From NCBI RefSeq assembly GCF_964340395.1, contig NC_135549.1, forward strand, positions 13,638,342-13,702,341: a stretch of 64,000 bases of DNA, read 5' to 3'. The notes beneath the pieces are model-generated. The model was not told where the DNA came from, searched no databases, and saw nothing but the letters and a program-made list of their open reading frames with translations. Positions 49,001 through 60,100 of this stretch are shown piece by piece. This DNA comes from Glandiceps talaboti (taxonomy: Eukaryota; Hemichordata; Enteropneusta; Spengelidae). Position numbers and translations under genes: made by a program. Positions within the stretch are counted from its first letter, which is position 1; every line of letters starts with the position of its first letter.

Positions 49001-52000
49001 ACCCTTCTCTCCTAGTCATATACTAATGTTACTACCACGTGCATGCAGTGAAATTTGGACTCTAAAAGCACTAACAATTTGAAATAGGGAGATATGAACT
49101 TTTGGTGGCACAATTCTTTAAATTAAAAAAATTACCAGCTTTATTTTAGCACAATGGCTTTCAATGAACATAATTCTCTAAAACAATACCACTAGCTCGA
49201 TAGCCCTGCAAAACAATAACTATAATTCTTGAAACAAGCTTCCTTGAAAACACCCCATATTGAGAAATCACCCTTCATGCTAATGTAATGTAATGTAAGT
49301 GACGTCATGTTATTCATTGCATATGATTAATATACTTGTAAACTGTCTTGTCAGATGACAAGGACATACATGTACATTTCATATGATGCACTATGCTGGT
49401 GGTCCCTATATGCCTTATATAGATGATGCAATGTACAAGATATATAGTGTACATGTATATGTAATAGTAATGATAAATGGAATAGACTAGTGTCATTTTA
49501 AGATTGAAAAGATTGCATGCAATTCATGATAACTTTTTAAAGTGATACAATTGTGGGAAAGTTATTACATAAGTGTAGAGTATGATTGATATAAATCTAT
49601 ATTTACAACAGCACTTCTTTAGACTTGACGATCATAAGCTTAATGACAGTAAACCTGTCTCAGTTAATAATCATATATATGTTGACGTGACAAATGAAAT
49701 CAAACTACTATCCTGATAATATATAGTGAGTGGCATACAGGCTCATCACAATGGACAAGCCCCCGGTATAGAATTAAAGATATAGATTCATAAACATATC
49801 ACAACACGCCACACCAAAGTTACTTTTTAGGTTATTTCATCCATTTTTTTTTAGATTTATGGTCGAGAGCTGATAAAACCTATTTATGATCTTTATGGAT
49901 GGAATTTTAAAGAATCCGATAACGATGACGAAAACCATGTCAAATAGTAAGTTAACTACATGCATTGGTACTATACTAGTTATTACATGTAGCACGTTTT
50001 ACAAGTCACATAAAGTATCTGTTGACCGGAAAAAATTCTAGACAGTCTAGAGTAAATACCAGTTTAAATAAACGCGCAGTACTTTTTTTTTATTTTGAAA
50101 AACAAAACAAAAAAACTTTAGGGTTTATAAAATTGCAAACTTACCAAAGTGGTACGCAAATAGATCGTTGTGTAAATTTCATTTCCATTTTTGGCCCAGA
50201 ACAGTCATAGGATTCAAGTTAAAAACACATTAGTTACCTTGCTAAGAATTTGACATGCTCTAAAATCGGCGAAAACTTAAAAAAATAACAAATTGCTGAA
50301 GAGATGAACAACCAGAATTCTATCTCAAATTCAACACCCAATTGTTGAACCTATTAGTCAAAATGTGCCGTTGGCGGCGTTGGTAATGATAATTAGATTT
50401 AATTGGCGTTGTTTATGTTACAGTCACCTTAAGGTAGAAGCCATTAAATTATCGTGTGACTTCAACTATGGGGATTGTGTAAAAGAAGCGAAACGTGTTT
50501 ACTCTGAATGGATGGAAGACAAAGAGAACAACCGGTAAATACACTAAAAGTCTTGACGAACGTCACCGTCACTTTTTGATGAAGATTTCAAAACAAAACT
50601 GAAGAACAAATTAAAATCACTTATTGATCAAAGATAGAAATTCATTATCTTTAAATATTTAAATGATTTTTTCAAGTGACCAGTATTTATTTATTTTTAA
50701 GTTGTTCTATTGTTTTAAGTTTTGTAATTATATTCTTTTCTCTTTATAAATACATACCTGTAATTTTCATTGACATATATTAATGCAAATACATGACATG
50801 CGCAAAACGTACAAAAAATTGCGAAAATAGATTATTTCAATACGTAACCAGAAAAGGTGACACAAACCCTGTGGTGTAAAGACTGCTAAAATACAACCAT
50901 ATCGTTATAGTGAATGTTTTCAAAAACTGTGTTTTTAACTGAACACATTTTGTTCTTTTGTCTAATTTAACTAATTCCTCCAGAATCCCTCAAGATGTAA
51001 GAGCGTTGACGCTGTGTACCGCCATTAGACATGGCGGACAAGATGATTGGGATTTCGCCTACCGGGAACTCAAAAAGACGACAGACCATTCACTCACAGA
51101 TGACATCACAAGTGGTTTAGCTTGTACAGAGCAAGTGTGGTTGCTACAGAAGTATTTAAATGATTATTTCCGACGATACATAAACGAAACTGTGGTAGTT
51201 TTTGAGGGGGACGCTGGCATGATTCCGACTACACTATCCACGGTAGACGAGCCCATCGATTTCTACACGGTTATCAAGAAAGTGCTAGACCAATCCACCG
51301 TCGGACACATGGTTGCCAAAGAGTTCTCCATACAACACTTTGATGACCTGTATTCAAGGTACTACCAGATTTACGCTGATCATATAGCTAGACACACTGT
51401 CAAAGTACACTTTCGTGACAAAAACAAACACCAAAGGCAATATGATGTGATGAAAATCAATGTAATGAACTCATGTTGAATTTTAGAAGAATTTGTAAAC
51501 GCTTCAAAGAACACCCTGTACCTTCAGCATAACTTAAAGATTCGGAAGTACCTTATTTTTACTCCCAGATTAATGTGCAACTCTTGTGAACATTTTACTG
51601 CAGTACCACAACTCGTATATCATTCGTTTTTGCAGTACCTGTGCATTCACTTCTTAGCATCTTTTTACTTCGACAATTAAAAATAAACTCCATCAAATGA
51701 CTAAACAATAACCATCCATATACATTCTTGTTTTCCAGAGATGCTGACGGAAGCAAAGCTTTTCCATTAATCTGGGAGTTAGCTGATAGAATGAATTCTA
51801 AGTCACAACAAATGCAGGTAAGTGGCCAGAAGTTAAAAATCCCAATCTGAATTTACTTGGGTCATTAGTCTAGAGTGTTCAAATTGCAATTTCATGTACA
51901 TTTACAATTACATTTACAATTCCAATAGTACTGCAACTTTTTGTCAAGGGGCACGCAAACAAATATAACACATACAACGGGTACAAATTAGAACGTGCTG

Positions 52001-52808
52001 AATGATGCAATTTAAAAAGCTGAACCCCGTTTTGGTGCATAACGACAAAGTGATCGTCTTATACCAACAATATTGAAGCATCGTCAACGCTTGCTGTAGT
52101 ATACGTACAATGCCTTGTTCCTATAAGAAGAAAACTTTAGACCTAATATGCATATCACTGATATATCACCATGTCGTGAACAATCTTTCATCTACACATT
52201 CCTAAGAACATCCTAATCAGACCAATTTGACCAGCATGTTTTGAGTTTAAGTTCTATAAACCAAAACTTTTCTATTAGTAATGTCCTCGATAATAGCAAG
52301 ACAATTGGTCTGCTGGCTGGTTCATTCATGATTTACGCACACACTACGACATCCGCACACGCATACATACATACATGCATGTACATACATACATACATAC
52401 ATACATACATACATACATACATACATACATACATACATAGACACACACACGTACACACACTTCATCATGATGCATATGGCAATCTACTGAACCCCCCAGT
52501 TCACTGAGCTGTGCTGCAAACTCTAATAATTCAATCTCCATAGTTGTCATTTATATCATCATCCATGTTCAATTTAACTACCGTTTCTTCCTAATAATAG
52601 TGTATGTTTAGTGTTTACAGTCACTACATATAAATATATTACTTACCAATTTCAGCTTGAAGACTTTGCTCGTAAATACAACGATATGCCAGAAGATCAA
52701 GTGAAGGAGTTCTACAAAGCTCAACGGAAAGTTAAAGCTAATATCAGATGGATGGATAGGAATTATGAAAATCTAAAACAATGGCTGAAATCTAAAACGA
52801 GAGAGTGA
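41617..52808 (+). CDS. Gene D: membrane M1 zinc aminopeptidase, complete
   Basis: Exons: 41617-42239, 43139-43409, 43909-44029, 44652-44806, 45637-45750, 46356-46496, 46863-46994, 47674-47852, 47996-48093, 48656-48993, 49855-49946, 50424-50534, 50984-51358, 51739-51817, 52656-52808. Sum 2982 nt, 993 aa, TGA stop. Starts [12 protein letters not shown]; membrane segment about 27-49; GAMEN 349-353; HELVH 385-389; E408 (WLNEGF); catalytic Y473. HELVH is followed by Met, then [11 protein letters not shown] in place of the usual WFGN and a small or aliphatic residue after VT. Exons 3-6 group with gene E (RLWSRQE, WYGN). Exon 9 is unlike B and C (YIWYIPLTY, then its own sequence). Exons 13 and 14 are each two codons longer than in B and C. 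The C-terminal exon is almost identical to those of B and C. Confidence 0.92.
42276..42319 (+). repeat. (ACC)n microsatellite
   Basis: 44 bp of ACC, 37 bases after the exon 1 donor of gene D. Confidence 0.95.
43677..43800. mobile_element. Half copy of the 19421-19732 MITE, opposite orientation
   Basis: GGTTCCAAGATGCATTGCGCG followed by GTCGCTTA and AACATTTTCATCAGGAAATG matches the reverse complement of the right half of the intron 2 element of gene B. It lies in intron 2 of gene D. Confidence 0.65.
44867..44906 (+). repeat. (ACAG)n microsatellite
   Basis: 40 bp in intron 4 of gene D, 60 bases after the exon donor. In gene E an (AAAC)n array sits in the equivalent place. Confidence 0.9.
45966..46040 (+). 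repeat. (TTGA)n microsatellite
   Basis: 75 bp of GATT/GAGT units in intron 5 of gene D. Gene E has the same repeat in its intron 5 (61924-61976). Confidence 0.9.
52362..52460 (+). repeat. (ATAC)n(AC)n microsatellite
   Basis: About 100 bp in intron 14 of gene D, about 195 bp upstream of the last exon. Confidence 0.9.
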
Positions 52809-53323
52809 TCATAGTGATCCGAGAGTTTTGTACTCGACTTCTTCAACAGAGTCTCTAGTTAGTATTCTGTCTGACAGAATAGGTTGTCTGGTTAAGAAAA
52901 GGTGTGTGCAGAACAATAATCATTATGGCCTCACTAGTAACATGAGAGAACCTAAATTTAGTTATACAGAAACTGTTAGTTCGTTTATACAGATCAGATG
53001 TAGTTTTGGAGTGCAAAAATCTGTCAAATTACTACCAACCAACTACAGTGTGCTCTATCATGGACTTTACAGCAGATAGGATGGAACTGTTGTACAATGC
53101 AATTAATTAAACGTCAATTTCTGAATTACCACGATATACATTGTAACCGTGAAAATGGAGTTTTGAAGAGAGAAGATGTCACATAATGTTGATCACTTTT
53201 TAATACTTATTCAGGAATCTATTACATCTGAACAATTAGTATATTGGGTAAACATTGATTATACTAATATCACATATAGCTGTTATTTCGTCGTACTTTC
53301 AACTTTTGATAAAGTTTTGGTGT

Positions 53324-53329
53324 AATAAA
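53324..53329 (+). promoter_or_regulatory. Candidate poly(A) signal of gene D
   Basis: AATAAA 516 bp after the stop of gene D, followed about 70 bp later by a GT-rich (GTAT)n run, the same order as downstream of gene B. Confidence 0.4.
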
Positions 53330-53397
53330 ATTTAGTCCATCGAAAGATACTCGAGTGCTTATTTCATACGTGGAACAATTTTCAGTTGAGTGTCGTA

Positions 53398-53509
53398 ATG
53401 TATGTATGTATGTATGTATGTATGTATGTATGTATGTATGTATGTATGTATATGTATGTATGTATGTGTGTGTGTGTATGTATGTATGTATGTATGTATG
53501 TATGTATGT
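53398..53509 (+). repeat. (GTAT)n microsatellite 3' of gene D
   Basis: 112 bp of TATG units with a short GT interruption. Confidence 0.95.
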
Positions 53510-53749
53510 CAATCTATCTCACTCGGCAATCCTGAAAGTAGTACTGTACTAATAGTTCATTTTTATATCAAGAAACATCATTGTCGATGGAAAGGGACAC
53601 TTGGTCTCCAAAGGTCACGAGTAAAACTACGAATTCATAGTGTTCAGCTTTGACATTTGATCTAGTAGGTTGACGGCTACAGATAGATGTGACACCATTA
53701 CATACATAGTTTCCATCTTGCGGCCATTGAAAGTGAGGACACTGAATAA

Positions 53750-56092
53750 AAAATACTATTTGAATCCTCCAACCTTCAACAACATACTACGGAAACCACA
53801 CATCGTTGTGGGCACACTCTTGATTTGATCATCTCACGTCAAACAGATAACCTCGTCTCAAGTACCACTATTCACAGAGGTCTTCCATCTGATCATGATG
53901 CTGTGAGTTGTAATCTTGCTGTACCTCGTGTAAAGTCAACAAGGCGCAAAGTTTGTTATCGTAATTTCAAGAGCATCAACATGGCAGAAATGCGCAAAGA
54001 CATCCAAGCATCACCTCTTGTCACAAGCCACACTTCCGATCTGACTTCTATCATAAATCAATACAACACAACCTTGCACCAATATATTAATCACCATGCC
54101 CCAGAGAAGACTCGCACCATCACTTTAAGACCACATGCACCTTGGTACTCTGATGTAATTCATGCCGCCAAGCAAAAGAAGAGACAACTTGAAAGGAAAT
54201 GGATGTCATCTGGACTTGAGATTGACAAACAGATCTTCAAAGAAGAATGTAAGGCATACCATCATATGATTGAGAGTGCTAAATCTACTTACCACTCGGA
54301 CAGAATTGCTAACTGTGATCAGAAAAAACTTTTCAAGATTATTGACAAGATGCTGACTCCAGAAGATGACAATACATTACCAGCTTCCGATTGCCCTGAA
54401 AAACTGGCAAACAAATTTGCTAACTACTTCGACAGTAAAATCAACAGTCTTAGAGAGGACCTTGATGAATTAGTAATACCAACAGTGAACACTGTCAACT
54501 CGCATACACCTATTGCCAAGAGACTCAGCGAATTCTCACCTGTGTCATCAGAGCTGGTCCGTAAGATAATTATGGATTCACCAAATAAACACTGTCAACT
54601 GGACCCTCTACCAACCTGGATGCTGAAGGAATGTATAGATGAACTTTTACCATCGATTACGGAAATCATCAATGCTTCATTGGCAAGTGGATGTGTTCCT
54701 AACTCATTCAAGACAGCCTTAATTACACCCATCATCAAAAACCTGAAAAATGACCCCAATGACCTCAAGAATTACAGACCAATATCAAACTTACCGTTCC
54801 TGTCAAAAGTTCTGGAGAAAGTAGTGGCACATGAACTTCATCATCACCTACAAAGCAATGACCTATATGCAAAGATGCAGTCTGCATACCGTAAACACCA
54901 CAGTACAGAAACCGCTATCATTCGTGTTTATAATGATATTCTTCATGCTATTGATGGACACCAAGATGTTATACTTGTCCTATTAGATCTGTCTGCAGCA
55001 TTTGACACGATTGACCATCAAATCTTAATAGACAGAATGCATAAGCGGTTTGGGATAGATGGTACAGTACTCTCCTGGTTTAGGTCATACCTCCAGCATC
55101 GAACACAACATGTAACAGTAAACAATGCAAAGTCTGCCTGTCACAGCCTAAACTTTGGAGTCCCACAGGGATCAGTTCTAGGTCCCATACTCTTTACCAT
55201 GTATGTCGCACCCTTAGAGGATCTGATTTCACAACATAATCTAAACAGTATGATGTATGCTGATGACTCTCAACTTTACCAGATGATGAAACGATCACAA
55301 CACATGAACACAGTCTCGCGTATTGAAGCATGCATTGCTGATATACGAACTTGGTATGCATCGAATAAATTAAAGCTAAATGACAGTAAAACAGAGATAA
55401 TCCACTTCTCATCTCGATTCAGTAAAACCAATCCTGTACCATGTATCACAATTGGGGACAGCACTGTCAACACATCATCCACAACACGTGACCTTGGGGT
55501 TATACTTGACTCGGAACTTAGAATGACTTGTCATGTAAATAACATCTGCAGAGCAGCATCCCTAGCCATTCGAAAGATCGGCCAAATTAGAAAGTACCTC
55601 GACAATACCAGTACCGAAAGACTAATCCATGCATTTGTTACCTCTAGGCTGGATTATTGCAATTCCATCCTCTATGGATTACCAGACAAAGAGATCAACA
55701 AACTTCAACGTGTGCAGAACACAGCTGCTAGACTTGTTGCCAAACTACGCAAATATGATCATGTCTCACCAGTATTACATAATCTTCATTGGTTACCTGT
55801 ACGTCAACGTATTGCATACAAAATCTTGCTCGTCACCTACAAGGCTGTCAACAAACTGTCACCATCCTACATCATTGAACTAATACCCATACACAAGCCA
55901 ACACGTGCCCTACGTTCTAGTACTCATCTTACACTTGCCATTCCACGTGTTGCAACTACCACGTACGGAGATCGCGCCTTCTCTGTTGCCGGTCCTAAGT
56001 TATGGAACTCTCTCCCAATTCACATTAGGAGAGCGGTATCGATCGAAACATTCAAGTCCCAACTAAAGACATACTTGTTTACAAACTTTTAG
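53750..56092 (+). CDS. LINE ORF2 fragment: endonuclease end plus reverse transcriptase
   Basis: One uninterrupted frame of 780 codons with a TAG stop; the frame is bounded upstream by a stop at 53747 and has no true start, so it is a truncated product. Near the N-terminus is GLPSDHDAVSCNL, with the SDH motif of APE endonucleases. RT motifs follow in order: NYRPISNLPFLSKVLEKV, the catalytic LDLSAAFDTIDH, GVPQGSVLGPILF and the YADD box at about 55257. The C-terminus has RLDYCNSILYGLP and LHWLPVRQRIAYK, typical of CR1/L2 and related clades. Lack of any stop or frameshift over 2.3 kb suggests a young insertion. It cannot be autonomous, because the endonuclease core is missing. Confidence 0.85.
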   Translation, partial: KILFESSNLQQHTTETTHRCGHTLDLIISRQTDNLVSSTTIHRGLPSDHDAVSCNLAVPRVKSTRRKVCYRNFKSINMAEMRKDIQASPLVTSHTSDLTSIINQYNTTLHQYINHHAPEKTRTITLRPHAPWYSDVIHAAKQKKRQLERKWMSSGLEIDKQIFKEECKAYHHMIESAKSTYHSDRIANCDQKKLFKIIDKMLTPEDDNTLPASDCPEKLANKFANYFDSKINSLREDLDELVIPTVNTVNSHTPIAKRLSEFSPVSSELVRKIIMDSPNKHCQLDPLPTWMLKECIDELLPSITEIINASLASGCVPNSFKTALITPIIKNLKNDPNDLKNYRPISNLPFLSKVLEKVVAHELHHHLQSNDLYAKMQSAYRKHHSTETAIIRVYNDILHAIDGHQDVILVLLDLSAAFDTIDHQILIDRMHKRFGIDGTVLSWFRSYLQHRTQHVTVNNAKSACHSLNFGVPQGSVLGPILFTMYVAPLEDLISQHNLNSMMYADDSQLYQMMKRSQHMNTVSRIEACIADIRTWYASNKLKLNDSKTEIIHFSSRFSKTNPVPCITIGDSTVNTSSTTRDLGVILDSELRMTCHVNNICRAASLAIRKIGQIRKYLDNTSTERLIHAFVTSRLDYCNSILYGLPDKEINKLQRVQNTAARLVAKLRKYDHVSPVLHNLHWLPVRQRIAYKILLVTYKAVNKLSPSYIIELIPIHKPTRALRSSTHLTLAIPRVATTTYGDRAFSVAGPKLWNSLPIHIRRAVSIETFKSQLKTYLFTNF

Positions 56093-56222
56093 AACATACT
56101 ATACTTTTATATGCAGTAATCAATAAGTTTTGTTTTTTAGTGAATTTCAAGTTGTTGTTTTTAACAGTAATCAATAGTGAACGTCAAGTTTTTGGTTTTG
56201 GTTTTGATTTCTATGCAAATCA

Positions 56223-56261
<39 letters not shown>

Positions 56262-56330
56262 CAGTATTGTAAAGCGCATTGAGGCTGTTGCGTAATGCGC
56301 TGATAAGAATTTATTATTATTATTATTATT
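53750..56330 (+). mobile_element. 5'-truncated non-LTR retrotransposon (LINE, CR1/L2-like)
   Basis: Retains the C-terminal end of the APE-type endonuclease, the full reverse transcriptase and a C-terminal LHWLPVRQRI region, then a 3' UTR with a 37-base T run (56225-56261), GTAAAGCGCATTGAG and a terminal (TTA)n. Homology starts near 53750; most of the endonuclease and any ORF1 are missing, the usual result of incomplete reverse transcription. The terminal (TTA)n with an AAGCGC-containing tail fits CR1/L2-group elements. I found no clear target-site duplication. It lies between genes D and E, on the same strand. Confidence 0.85.
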
Positions 56331-57101
56331 GCCAAGGCCCTGCGAAACTAGAGAACGACCCGCTGTTTGCAGCTGTGTACTTTTACACAGTATCACTGTC
56401 AAATGGTGATTTAGTGTCCTCATTGTTGTCACGAATTCATACTTCAATGCCGATCTGATCATTTTGTCGCATGTGGTGGGTACATTTACAAACACGGTTC
56501 AGCCATCATTCATCAGTGGTGGATAAGGTGTGATCCCTTTTCTATCATTGGAGGGGATCACATTACCCGATCTGTAATATAGTTGTAGATTTAGCGCCAA
56601 CCACTACAACTATTATTGTTATACTCGTCCAATCACCATGTCTACGTTTATAACCACGTCACTTTTATATACTTACATGCTTGTCCACTTTTATATCAAA
56701 ATAACTCGAGAATTGGGAGTTTGACTTGGACTTATTTTGAGTAGCAATTATGTTTGTACAGCACAGATAGAAGACTTAATAAATACTTACAGGCAACATT
56801 ATGAGTCGAATTAGTATTAAAGAAGTTTGAATAATCCCATTCACTGTTGGTTTTTCTTTTAAAAACTGTCTAGCAATTATTGTACCAGTATGACCATTCG
56901 CTAAACTGTGAATGACAAATTCTTGAACAGAACTTTTAATTCGCCCTTTGGCGAAGGGGTCAAATGTGTATTCAAATGTGTAACACATTGGAACACGTAA
57001 AGAATTACAATATGAGTGACCCTCACATTACATTGCACACATACATACATATACATGTACATTGTATTTAGGTCAGTACCGCCTTCCAGTGAAAGTTAAA
57101 C
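56331..57101. other. Upstream region of gene E
   Basis: 770 bp of unique sequence between the LINE and the ATG of gene E. The last 15 bases match the leader of gene D. A promoter is expected here, but I see no distinct element. Confidence 0.5.
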
Positions 57102-60100
57102 ATGGCGAAAGGAGACGCCTATGTTGAGTGTGACGGCCCAGCGAACTCCGAAAAGCAAAGAAATGGAATGTTCGTCAAGTATTCAACACTCTTTATCGCC
57201 GTTTTCTTGATCTTGGTGTTATTCGTCGTCGTTATAATAATGGTGTACTTTCTTCATCCGGGCTGGGGTTCGTCAACACTGTCTCCGAGTCCGACACGGC
57301 CTGTTGGTCCTTACGATGGCCTTCCAACTGTACAACCACATACACGGAAACCATTCGAAGGTAGATTACCGGACACTCTCAAACCAACCAACTACAAAAT
57401 TAAGATCCAGCCATATATGGACGAAGAGGACGGCGATAAACGGTTCTTATTTGACGGGGAAGTTGATATTTCTATGAACTGTGAGAAATCGACCAATGTC
57501 ATTACATTACATGCACTGAATCTAAACATTGATGAAGACACGGTGAGAGTCAATGAAATCGACACCAATGAAGACATAGGTGTGAAGGATATATCCACGG
57601 ATGAGGAATACAATTTCTTTATCGTAAAAACTGAGAAGAAATTGCAGAGTGGCAAGAAATATAAGATTTCTATGAACTACGTTGGAATTCTAAATAATAC
57701 AGACATTGTTGCACTTTATCTGAATACCTATCAAGTTGGAAACGAGACAAGGTAAGGTAATACCGTACATTGCTGCTTATCCTACGGATATCTAGACACG
57801 GGAATACAGTAACCAATATATGTCATAACTAGAGACTGTATACCACTGCTCTGTCGACAATAATTTTTTGTCAAAGTAACCCGAATAGCTTCAAAGAATT
57901 CCAAAGGCCAACCTCAAGGCCAGAATTCATAAAAGGCAAACACGCGTGTCCTTCAGTTTAAGTTGACATTTTTTGTGTCAAATTGAAAGGAAATCAAATC
58001 ATGTCGCTCGTACACACACACCTCTAAACTTTTTAAGCGCATCCAGCACATTATAGTATGTGTATTTTAGGAAAAGGCTTTACCATGTCTGTGTTCAAGT
58101 ATAACCTGACTGGGAAAGCGTCGACAGTTCCACAATGACGTGGTATTGAGCGTACTAACATCAGTGTCCAAACAATGAAATGGAATTCTGTAGAAAAGGG
58201 TTTGTCTATGTGTGTTCATCCGAGTAAAAAACATCGCTGAGCCAAAAACAGTACAACCTTCATTGTATGCAGTTGTCAACAATATTTTATATTCCATAAC
58301 TCTATGTTGTGTTGAAGTCAACAAACAAATAAAACCTGGTTACGGATCATGTAAATGGACACTTCACACCATACATGTATGTACTCAAGCTACACTAATT
58401 AAACGAACGCAAATGCATAGCAAAGTCAGTGGAATTCGTCCTACTTTTCAGTTCCATATACCTTGAAATTACAAATGATTAAAGTCGGGGAAAGTAGGAA
58501 TAACATTTCACATTATACGCAGGTCGCCACAGCCATTCAAAATGTAAAGTTTTAGAACACTTGCATTTGTATTCACCGTATTGGCGACGTAGTTGCATGG
58601 CACCACCTCTCACGTTTCATATACCGTTCGAGTTGTGTATCAAATGAAATATAGCCTTGCCTACAAGATTGTCTTGTTTGATCAAGCATAAACTTTTGAA
58701 TCATGATGGCATGACACTGCAATATACGGAAAGTCATATTTGACTATGTCTTTCCACCGGGGTAAATCTTGAGCAGAGTTCCACCTTTGACTTAATTTAC
58801 ACCGGTGATCTCTCACCTGGGGCTGTAGACAGTCAGAAGTGGTACTGTGTCTCTGTAGCTGTGTACGGATACATAGTCCTCGCCTCAAATCCATACCAGT
58901 ATACTATCTCAGACCACTAACTTTTTAGTGGTCTGAGATACTATGTAAAATCTCACTTGCCCAGCTATATAGTACAAATGCATTATGTTTGCCTTATTTC
59001 TAAGGCATGCGCATGAAGTGTGCTCGTGCGGTAAAGCCACACGAAGGGGATGACGTAAGCCAGATACTCTCCGTCTGCCTGTGGCGGAATACATGGTACA
59101 CTATTACAGTGTAGTGACAGTGTCAAAAGAATTGTATATGACACAAATATCAGAAGTAAATATTGCCAGGATCGTAATAACTCGAGATTCTTTAATATGT
59201 TTATCTGGTGTGGGCCACTTATCTAGACCAAGGCCGAGTTCAGTGAAAAAATGCAGTTATTCTTTACCCTGTCTCATGCCTATACACCCTGGTTATGTCA
59301 AATGCCAATAAATTAATTTGTAAAGTGATAAATTTAAGAAATGTCATTTAATGAAACAATTCCAAGATAAGTTCAATTTCAAGTTTGGTTTAATGTTTCT
59401 TGGTCAAACTTGTTATTTTACATGTATATTCTACTGTGTTTTTTTGGTCATAGGTATGTTGTGGCCAGTCAACTAGAACATGTGTTTAGCCGTCGAGTAT
59501 TTCCATCGTTCGATGAACCAGCAATGAAAGCTACCTTCGATATCATCATCAAACATCGAACCATCAGATCAGCTTTGTCAAATATGCCGGTAATCAGGAA
59601 CGAGACTGACGGTGACTGGAACACTGCGTACTTTGACACTACTCCAATTATGTCCAATTATTTGGTGGCTGTAGTTGTATCGGACTTTGTTTATAAAGAA
59701 AAGACAACGAAGAATGGAGTTAAGGTAAATACACATTTAGACTTTTGTTGGTGATTTGATCGACGTTACAGCGATGAATCACATTGATTGAACAATCTAG
59801 TTAGCTTTTCAATAAATAAGATATCTTCGTCCTTTCCCGAAATTTTGACAAAGAAGCAATATTATTTTAGTTTCCCGTTGATTTTCCACATCGTATAAAA
59901 GCGGATAGTTTAAATGTAGTGTAGTGTAGTGTAGTGTAGTGTAGTGTAGTGTAGTGTAGTGTAGTGTAGTGTAGTGTAGTGTGGTGTGGTGTGGTGTAGT
60001 GTAGTGTAGTGTAATGTAGTGCAGTGCAGTGCAGTGCAGTGTAGTGTAGTGTAGTGTAGTGTAGTGTAGTGTAGTGTAGTAAAGCGTAGTGTAGTGCAGT

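Larger units (their letters stand above)
52809..53749. other. 3' flank of gene D up to the LINE
   Basis: Holds the 3' UTR of gene D, a candidate poly(A) signal at 53324 and a (GTAT)n array at 53398-53509. No gene seen. Confidence 0.6.

Noticed and set aside
53730-56420. Inverted TGAGGACACT / AGTGTCCTCA on the two sides of the LINE
   Set aside because: Ten matching bases 2.7 kb apart are expected by chance, and non-LTR elements make direct, not inverted, flanking repeats.
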